From Antrodiella citrinella (taxonomy: Eukaryota; Basidiomycota; Agaricomycetes; Polyporales; Steccherinaceae): DNA of 26,029 nucleotides. The DNA lies in contig SGPM01000349.1 in NCBI GenBank assembly GCA_004802725.1, forward strand, positions 2,174-28,202. Reading direction: 5' to 3'. Position 1 is the stretch's first letter, and the number at the start of each line of letters is the position of its first letter. The position numbers and the translations under genes are program-made. The notes beneath the pieces were generated by a model. The model ran no database searches and had not been told where the DNA came from. It worked only from the letters and a program-made list of their open reading frames with translations. Shown in pieces: positions 19,112 through 26,029 of this stretch.

Positions 19112-20614
19112 CTAGTTAGATGCATGCCTTGCTGCAGCACGGGCACCACCCCTTCTTTTTCCTCCGCGTGCTGGCCGCTTCGGATTGCGCTTGGCCGCGA
19201 GACAATTATCACAGAACCAAGCACCATCGGGAGGAACAGACAAGCCAATGCACTGCAGATGGAACTGTACGCGTCCAAGATCAGCTATCTGCACTCTGTA
19301 GAGGCTTTAGAATAGACGTACCCATTCAAGTTCACAGTTCGCGTCATCACATCCAATCATCTCGCCGAAACTGACGCCATTGCAGAAGCAATACCTTCTG
19401 TTGTCGTCTTGTTCTCCTTCGCCTTCAGCGTTAGCTTCGCCAGTGGGCTCCGTGGACTGTCCAGGAGCTTTATTGGCAGAACTAGACGCGATAGTAGAGT
19501 TGGCGCCTACGAAGTTCCTAGCCACCGGCATTCCCGGGCCCTCTAACTGCCCGTGTGCCCACTCTCCATTCCCAATCGCTCTTGCTACACCGGCCTCGAC
19601 GTTTTGCGCTCCAGGCGTGTTGTACGGCGTAGGCAACGACGGGTGGGATGCCGAAGGTGGCGCGTTGTGCACTGGTGGTCTTGGCGTGCTGTCGCGGATG
19701 GCCTCCACGAGGTTTGAAGGGGTATGAGCATGTCCCCCTCGCCCTCTTTTGACGTTTGATACTGTGGCGGATTGTCGAGATATGTTGGCGGGGCGAGTTG
19801 GGGCGGAAATCGGCTGATTGGTGTTGACCGGGGGGATGTGGGAGGCGACCGAGAGTTCGGAAGGCGCTGGCGACGCCGCACGGTCGACTCTAGGGATGAA
19901 AGCAATATATGTGAGCATCCTCAACGCGAAATGAGGAGTGATATGAGAAACGCACTTCCTGGCCCTGCCATTACCGCCTCTGCCTCGCGCAGGATCGCCT
20001 GTCCTGTCTTTTCGCGGGCTCCTAGTAACATCTCCGTCGTCATCCCTAGCCACTCTTTTCCTCTTCGCAGGGGTCACTTCATTAGCATCACGAGCTAACA
20101 AACTGCCATAGGCATTCCTTCGTACTCTCCTACCACCTTCTCCAGTCATCCCAGCAGGCATGTACGACCTCGTCGCGACATGAGGATACACTGTCTTCCT
20201 GCCCAACATGCCTGCCAACCTCCCAAACTGTGGGTCCGGCATATGCTCTAGTAGCATCGTCATATGAGCTTTGTGTCCCGACAGTCCATCTGCTGCGTGG
20301 CACGCCACACGGATTTTGTCGTCAGCGCCTGGCTTGAGACGACCTGCTTCCTCGGCGATCTCAGCCAAGAGCCACAGTCGCTCCTCCTTCGACGCTGTCT
20401 TGTTTTCGATCATCGAGGTGAGGGTGGTGATCTTGCTGGTGAGGATGTGCATGGATGAGGAGAGGACGGCATCGAGTTCGCGGAGGTCGGCGAAGTTGCG
20501 AGAGAGGTCGAGGGGGAGGGAGTCGATTGTGTGGGTGTACTCGGTGAGCATGGCGAGGGAGTGGGGGGTGCTGGCAGATGGCGCGCCGCTAACGGGGACT
20601 GGTCTGGGAACCAT
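19112..20614 (-). CDS. ING-family (inhibitor of growth) PHD-finger chromatin protein, 459 aa
   Basis: Three exons: 20614-19956, 19889-19322 and 19264-19112 (1380 nt), GT-AG and in phase. The N-terminal ING helical domain covers about residues 19-120 (HTIDSLPLDLSRNFADLREL), and is followed by a long Ser/Pro/Arg-rich linker of more than 230 residues with basic patches that may be nuclear signals. A C4HC3 PHD finger sits at 387-430: C387-x-C389, the CDDANC pair, H411-x2-C414, C427-x2-C430, with the family's ECEW-like LEW before the intron. A Lys/Arg/Gly-rich tail (KRNPKRPARGGKRRGG) follows, as in the polybasic region of some ING proteins. The family reads H3K4me3 and recruits histone acetyltransferase or deacetylase complexes in the nucleus. 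The start at 20614 gives the complete ING domain; no better upstream ATG is in frame. Confidence 0.94.
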
Positions 20615-20807
20615 GATATGAGGAGAGTGTCGACGTGGTCTTTGATGGTTGCGAGTTGAATGAGAGCGTTGTCGTTGTACAATGTATCCTCTGGGAGCGG
20701 ACTCAAAAACTAAAGCGCGGGGACCCGGACCGCCCGCGTAAAATCAACATCACATCTCAAAGTGGCAATCTCACTCGAAGATTGGATATGAAAGACGATG
20801 TCTACAG

Positions 20808-21656
20808 TCAACAGCGTATGTTCTTTATGTTCACAAACGCCATACAACCTCGATTAGCATGAACATTGCTCGTCTTTTCCCGCCCCTTCAAACCCTCCTC
20901 TACCAATTTCCAATAAAAGTCTCCCAATCCGTCCTCAACCAGCTGCTTGCCAACATTCCACCGCTCGTCACTTGAATTGATCAGCCTGTCCAGGTCTTCT
21001 TGCGTCTTGAAGCCAGCTCGATAGAAGACAGGCGCTTCGACACCTAATGGAGGCTTCAGTCCATCCAAGAACGCCCGGATTGGACAGCGGCGGGCAGGAT
21101 TGGGAGAGCGGCCTTGAGGTTGTCTTGGTCGTGGCGGTAGGGGATGCTGGAGAACCCCAGGCAGCAAAGAGGTGTCAAGGATGAATTCGTCGCTTGTGCT
21201 GACAGGTGATCTGAGAGGTGGTGGCGGGTCGCCGGAGTAAACGGTGAAGCCAGATGTCGTTCCAGAAGGTTTGCGCTTGAAATGGAGGCCAGGGGGCACA
21301 GGTACGGGCCTGACGCTAGGAGGTTGAGGGTGAGGATGGGGGGTCGGTCGACTAGAAGTAGATCGGTCTGGAGGTATGCCTGGCCGCCCCTCCAAGGGAG
21401 CAGAACTATGGCCGACAGGGCGAACAAGGGTGGCAGCTGGCATGTCAAGGTGAGGCAGACCCTCGTCCTGATTCGCCGAAAGATCTTGGAGTTCAGCAGA
21501 GTCAAGCGAAGTGTCTGCTGAGGACACGGGTTCGTCTGCGGCTGACAGAGGCTGGAGGCGTTCGCATGGGATGCCGGCGTACGACTTGGAACCAGTGGTT
21601 TCTGAGTCTTGCGGGGCATGCGGAATGTGGTGTCGCCACTGGATGATTGGTCTCAT
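20808..21656 (-). CDS. Proline-rich hypothetical protein, 282 aa, single exon
   Basis: An uninterrupted minus-strand frame from the ATG at 21656 to a stop at 20808. The first ~190 residues are disordered-looking and Pro/Ser/Arg-rich. The C-terminal ~80 residues are compact: AFLDGLKPPLGVEAPVFYRA then GFKTQEDLDRLI, and WNVGKQLVEDGLGDFYWKLV then EEGLKGRE. That segment looks like a conserved helical module. From memory, similar endings occur in uncharacterised Agaricomycete proteins, but I cannot name a family. The real C-terminus may end near EEGLKGRE, with the last 15 residues coming from an intron or UTR. It lies about 190 bp upstream of the ING gene on the same strand. Confidence 0.75.
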   Translation of the reverse strand: MRPIIQWRHHIPHAPQDSETTGSKSYAGIPCERLQPLSAADEPVSSADTSLDSAELQDLSANQDEGLPHLDMPAATLVRPVGHSSAPLEGRPGIPPDRSTSSRPTPHPHPQPPSVRPVPVPPGLHFKRKPSGTTSGFTVYSGDPPPPLRSPVSTSDEFILDTSLLPGVLQHPLPPRPRQPQGRSPNPARRCPIRAFLDGLKPPLGVEAPVFYRAGFKTQEDLDRLINSSDERWNVGKQLVEDGLGDFYWKLVEEGLKGREKTSNVHANRGCMAFVNIKNIRC

Positions 21657-23298
21657 TGCGGCAGAAGGGAAGGTATCGCGTTGCGGGGATGAGGAGGGGA
21701 ACGTTGAAGGAAGATGTAGTCAGGAAAGAAAGAGAGGTTTGGGTTACTCCCCGGCTTCGGGCATCTGATCGACTCGGCCGTCTCCTCAGACTCGCTTTGA
21801 CCCTCTCATTGTCAGTGAGTTAGACCAGTATCTCTCCTCTTTTGAATACCCGTAGATAAACCCGGGAGCTGGAAGCAGCAATGTTTTCGAAGACAATATA
21901 TATTAATTTTGAACGTTTCCTGGCCAGTCTCGCATGCCAGTGTCTGATTCAACCTAAGTGTGTGCCTCGCTTTACGACGACACTATTCGGTTGAAGAACT
22001 TCCGTGTGGTACATGAGGCGAAGAAACTGATGATATATACATTGTGGCGAGTACTACATGCATGCATTGGTCATCGTGCACGAATTTGAATACATACGCC
22101 ACCGCCCGGTCGTCAGAAACATGTAAGTTAAACAAGAATTCCAAGAAAAAGTAGACAGCAGACTTGCCAGCTATCAAATCAAAAGACTTGGTCACAGGCT
22201 TCTGGATATCTATGATCACTGCGAGGTATGATGAGCAGAATACTTTGTTCACGGCTTGCGTCGCGATCGGGCACTCGCGACGCCAGCCGCATATATATGA
22301 GTGACGTATAATCCGATCCGGAGCGCGAGCTTCAGCAGTTCATGCGATATACGGTCTGAGTACTAAACCGGGTCGATGGGCTGACCGTCGGTGAGCTATA
22401 TTGCAACCATTCATTCAATTTCTGAGGTTTCACTTGAGTACTTAGTATCAGTCTGACCGAAGGGTGACAGTGATAGCAAACATTCTACGCACCTTTGAAC
22501 CGTCACACTGCCGCCGCAGTTCCCGGACAACTGACGTGACTGTGCAATCGTGAAGCTGTGACAGATCGCGTTCGTGATGACAAACGTAGTCGCGCGACGT
22601 GAATACCAATACTGCGATATCGCACCATCAAACAGCGAGCTGGTCCTGTCGATATGCAAGACTAGTTTGAGCGAATGTCCAGGTTGGATGATCATGAGAA
22701 GCGGGATGAAACACTCGTGACATCACAGTGTCATCGACTGTCTGTGACTGTTGCATACTGCCAGACGCGTATATGCAGGTCCCGCCACTCTTCGTTCTTG
22801 ATCTCTACACTCACTAGTATGTCTTTCGCTTCTTGCCCCAAGACTGTTGTCAACGTTCTTCAAACGCTACACTTGAGACTTCAGATGCTTCGACGTTCAA
22901 AAATGTACGCAGAAAGAGATCCGTGTCGACAATACGGAGTCCCTTGTGCATGTCTACGTCTACACTGTCGCAGTCGTCTGTCGACAGAGTGACAAAGAGA
23001 TCCTGCGAAAATATGAATCCAGGTCAAAACACGGAGAACGAGACTCGGTACTGACCTTACTTATGAATCAATGCAATAAGCTGAAAAACCTAGACACGAG
23101 GAGTGATAACAGGTCACGCGTCGTGTTCGGTCATCGCCAACAGGCTAGACCCGCAACTTATCTCTCAGTCAATAGTTAATCTGATTACTTGCAGGCCTTG
23201 CAAATTCAACATACCATTCAACCCCTTATGTAAGTATGAGTACAGGGTATAATCCAAGAACTGCAGGACGTGGAAAGGGACGTGGAGGTCACTGTGCT
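21657..23298. other. Gene-poor stretch
   Basis: 1.6 kb without a supported gene. Minus-strand open frames at 21983-22252 and 22411-22695 show no motif. A plus-strand Ser/Thr/Arg-rich frame at 22833-23054 (ends with a possible GTACTG donor) could be an exon, but no matching partners were found. The left end should contain the promoter of the proline-rich gene. Confidence 0.5.
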
Positions 23299-24057
23299 TC
23301 AAGAGCGCGACTGGATCCAAGAATCTGACAGAACACCGATTAACAATGATAGAATTCGGATGGACTCACCCGAAACGAAATGTGAACCTCATAGATACTG
23401 ACCTTCCAGCACCGACACCTCTGTCAGCCAGTACCACCGCCCTGGCATATCCGTCTCCAGCACCTGCTGCAACTTCGCCACAATCTCCTTCTCCCGCTTC
23501 CTCGTGTCCTCCCGTGTCGCGTCCCACCCACCCACGTCCGTGTACATCCCGACCATGAAATCTGCATGGAGTGTCATCGGCTCCGCCATAAACAGGTCCT
23601 CGCACCCAGTCAGCTTTTTCAGCAGAGTGCACATCTGGTTCAGCACGCGATCGCATTGGCCAGGGTATGCGGGGTATATATGCGAATACTCGTGCTTGTG
23701 GTGCAGCTTCCTGAACTGGGTGGGCGTGATTGTAAAGCCGTACGCGAGTCTCGGTGTGGGCCACGAGGATTTGGGCATGGCGGCGAGATCGGACCACTCG
23801 TAGGGCTCGTGTCCTTCTGGAAGTCTGGAGAGTGGTCGAAACTTCCACATGTCGACTAATCCTTTTTCAGTCTGTGAATCAGTGTGATGAGGTCAATGAG
23901 TGGGATACCGATGACTGAAATTGAGTGAACGCACGGTGCCATCTAGGACACTCTGCTGCAAGAAGGTGAACATGGCTTTGTTCGCCTCGCGGGTGTTCTC
24001 CTCGTAGTCGGAGTTGTTCATATCTTTTGCGACCATTTCTTCAAATGAGGTCGACAT
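23299..24057 (-). CDS. Unrecognised small protein, about 200 aa
   Basis: ATG at 24057 (MSTSFEEMVAKDM). Exon 24057-23935 joins in phase, by a GTGCGT...CACAG intron, to an exon from 23871 starting TEKGLVDMWKFRPLSRLPEG. The body is well ordered and looks like a genuine soluble enzyme-like or helical protein. It includes YGFTITPTQFRKLHHKHEYS, YPGQCDRVLNQMCTLLKKL, EPMTLHADFMVGMYTDVGGW, a charged helix and MPGRWYWLTEVSVLE. I recognise no family. Two 3' ends are possible. The frame can stop at 23389 (201 aa, ends GQYL). Alternatively a GTCAGT...TGTCAG intron (to about 23317) leads to a short last exon ending at 23299 (DSWIQSRS). No signal peptide or membrane segment. It is divergent from the plus-strand gene starting at 24295, with about 240 bp between their starts. 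Confidence 0.68.
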
Positions 24058-24294
24058 AGTAAATTGGGTGTGTGACGTAGGGCTGAACCCGTGATGGACG
24101 CAGAGGCGATTGGGAGAGGCGAATTGAGTCTTGGTTGAGTCTTGACTCGCGCCACAAATCGTCCGCTGTGTGACCGTCACGCCCACCGTCACGGAGGGCA
24201 CGTCGGCACGAACTTGTTGTAGTCACGATCGATCATGACATCCATCCATCCTTCAACCTACGAAGACATCGTTCACGGTTACACATAACTCGCG
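24058..24294. promoter_or_regulatory. Bidirectional promoter region
   Basis: About 237 bp separate the divergent starts at 24057 (minus) and 24295 (plus), so it must carry both promoters if both genes are expressed. It includes a CGTGACGGTGGGCGTGACGG-like GC stretch at about 24175-24195. No specific element can be named. Confidence 0.4.
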
Positions 24295-25756
24295 ATGGCC
24301 ATCACAGTGAGTGTGCTTGCATTTCCATCTATACATCCAGTTGAAAGTTCCGACCTCATTCGCTCTTTGTAGGACATCGTCATCACCAAGAACGAATTCT
24401 TCAGGCAGCTTGCCCATCAGTTCGGGCTAGCCATCGAGGCCAACAATTTCGAATCGTTTTTATACGGTCCCCATGCCTACATCTTGCAAACATACCTATC
24501 CATTATCACTTCCAACGACGATGTCACAGCACCCTCTTTTGCGTGCCACATGCAAGTCCCATTGCGGACAATGACCGCGCAAACAAGTTTCCCTGATCAC
24601 GCTGCGTTGGCAACAACCTTATCGAACGGACGTGCAATCATCTGTGTCAACATTGTATTCCTGTGGGAGGTCAAAGGTCTTGGTAATATTTGGTACGGTC
24701 CACGAGCTCGGACAGGCAGTGGGAAGATGTTCGATCGCTACCTGCACCAGGTCAACCGCCAGGCCTTGTCGGCTTTTGTGGACCCGATGGGGAAAGATCT
24801 CACGGAACTATATGCATTCCTCGCATGCGGCAACCATTTCCACCTTCTCAAATATCGCATGCCTCCGAAAGCCCTCTAAGCAAGGATCAAAGCTCACGCT
24901 GAGCAGTTGGCCAAAGAAAAAGAGGACCAAGAAAACAAGCAACCTGAGGACAAGGGACATCCGGATCCTACTATGGTCGTCGACTCCGACTCCAACTTTC
25001 AGGCAGCTGGGAACAAGAGGCGGAAGGTGACTCAGTCTAGTCGTGCCAAAACTGCACCTACTCCACCCAAACCCACACTCCGATCACGCTTGGAACCCTC
25101 CGAGTTCCGATCACATTTTCCGGAAGTCGTATACTACAACGAACCCATGTTCGATCCTGAAACTGAAGATACCTTATCCCTCCGGTTCCGCAATGCCTTG
25201 CAGATAGCGACCATGGCTTCTCCGTACCTCATGGAGCACGATCGTCTTCCTGGTTTTTAAGAGGCGACTCGGCAAATGATGACGAAGAAGACCTCCGGAA
25301 CAAACGTGTACGTCCGCTCTATCTGATGTGACATACATTTCTCATTCAGCGTTCGCAAATCAGCTACTAGGAGACACACGCATAATGACTCTGCAGAACA
25401 ACATGTCGAAAGATGCGCAGTATATACAGGACATTAGAGACGATACAGATCCTATAGACCACCAGCTCCCACTGTCTCGAGAGTACACTGGTTGGAAGCC
25501 GAACCCAACACAGCCGAACCCTCCTGCTTTGCGTCCTCGAAAGAATTCAGTAGCTGCGGAGTTGGTAGTCGAAGATCTAGCCCCCCAGTCTCATGCAGAT
25601 GAGGATCATTCGTCCCCGGCTTCGGAAGGGGTGGATGATCTATACAGCAACGACGACGAAGATACATTCAATGGTGTGGGCCTCGACGACGGTACAGCCA
25701 CAAATCCGTCCACATCGCCGTCCACGTCTGGCGGAGATCTAATCGACGACGAGTGA
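24295..25756 (+). pseudogene. Unrecognised gene with one in-frame stop and one frameshift
   Basis: A 12-nt first exon (24295-24306, Met-Ala-Ile-Thr) joins by a GTGAGT...TTGTAG intron to a frame from 24373. The first part is ordered (NEFFRQLAHQFGLAIEANNF, FLWEVKGLGNIWYGPRAR, LTELYAFLACGNHFHLLKY). A TAA at 24877-24879 interrupts it, but the same frame continues at once with charged, Lys/Glu-rich sequence, a basic KRRK patch and ALQIATMASPYLMEHDRL, up to a TAA at 25258 in a run of five Ts. One T more would connect it to SANDDEEDLRNK. That ends at a GTGTAC...TTCAG intron leading into the acidic frame ending at 25756 (SASEG, DDLYSNDDEDTF-like). I recognise no family. Either a recent pseudogene, separate genes, or sequencing errors. 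Confidence 0.5.
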
Positions 25757-26029
25757 AAGCCCGTGGCCCAGTGGGTGGCGTATCCATTCCCATCATGTAC
25801 ACACATACCGCCCAGCCCGTCATACCCCGCCGCGTAGCGGCGTAAGGGTTGATATGTATTCAGACACAATCAAACAAACCTCTGACTCGTGATCAACACA
25901 AGAGCATAGGCCCAGGGCTGGGTTTCGAAAAACGTTCTCTTACATCTCACTGCGTTCTCCTCCTCCACTTACTTCGTGTCGAACCCTGCCTTCCCCTTCC
26001 CCTTCCCTCCCTCCGATTCCTTGTGCTCT
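25757..26029. other. 3' flank, pyrimidine-rich end of window
   Basis: Follows the stop at 25756. The last ~90 bases are C/T-rich (CTTCCCCTTCC words), which in basidiomycetes often precedes a plus-strand start codon, but the next gene would lie outside the window. No coding exon seen. Confidence 0.4.

Noticed and set aside
19585..19905. Minus- and plus-strand open frames overlapping the ING linker
   Set aside because: Shadow frames of the GC-rich, Pro/Ser-coding linker of the ING gene.
22833..23054. Ser/Thr-rich plus-strand frame with a possible GTACTG donor
   Set aside because: A first ATG in frame is missing and no adjoining exon could be found; possibly an exon, but not supportable.
1..26029. 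tRNA genes, rRNA, CRISPR arrays
   Set aside because: GTTCGA/GGTTCAA-like words occur (for example near 2753, 3305 and 8672) but without a matching A box or cloverleaf. No spaced repeats of CRISPR type were seen.

Overview
The window looks like genomic DNA of a mushroom-forming basidiomycete (Agaricomycetes). Genes are split by many very short GT-AG introns of about 45-85 nt. Very small exons occur, down to 6, 7, 12, 13 and 24 nt. The recognisable families are a protoilludene-type sesquiterpene synthase, an ING/PHD chromatin protein, CutC, mitochondrial uL10, an Agaricomycete multipass membrane protein and a DUF6698-like protein. All have the look of fungal nuclear genes. No rRNA, tRNA, CRISPR array or bacterial-style operon was seen. 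Ns and ambiguity codes occur up to about 4.05 kb, so the left end is lower-quality assembly.

Left third (1-5.2 kb) is repeat-rich. It holds a zinc-finger fragment resembling the N-terminus of a Plavaka/CACTA-type transposase gene (minus), a DUF6698-like gene (plus, eight exons), a decayed hAT transposase (minus), and a 1.13-kb pyrimidine-rich element bounded by 30/31-bp inverted repeats (3626-4755). An unrecognised nine-exon gene follows at 5732-7227 (plus).

Middle (7.9-14.6 kb) has four genes all on the minus strand. Two are tandem paralogues of a small secreted beta-rich (cupin-like) protein with the same exon plan. The third is a multipass membrane protein with a 7-nt microexon. The fourth is a 371-aa sesquiterpene synthase carrying the DExxD, NSE and RY motifs plus a hydrophobic C-terminal tail. 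Secretion, membrane and terpene genes on one strand could form an environmental-response or secondary-metabolite neighbourhood, but nothing in the sequence proves co-regulation.

At 15481-16207 is a striking 727-bp long inverted repeat: arms of 294 and 287 bp, essentially identical, around a 146-nt loop. It separates the terpene side from a block of housekeeping genes. These are mitochondrial uL10 (plus, reading frame interrupted by a short GGCTGA-type repeat with stops), CutC copper-homeostasis protein (plus), an ING-family PHD-finger protein (minus) and a proline-rich hypothetical protein (minus).

The right end (21.7-26.0 kb) is gene-poor. It has one small unrecognised two- or three-exon gene (minus, 23.3-24.1 kb) and an unrecognised plus-strand gene (24295-25756) that appears broken by one in-frame stop and one T-run frameshift. 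Exon coordinates come from reading splice sites and phases by eye. No alignment or RNA evidence was available.
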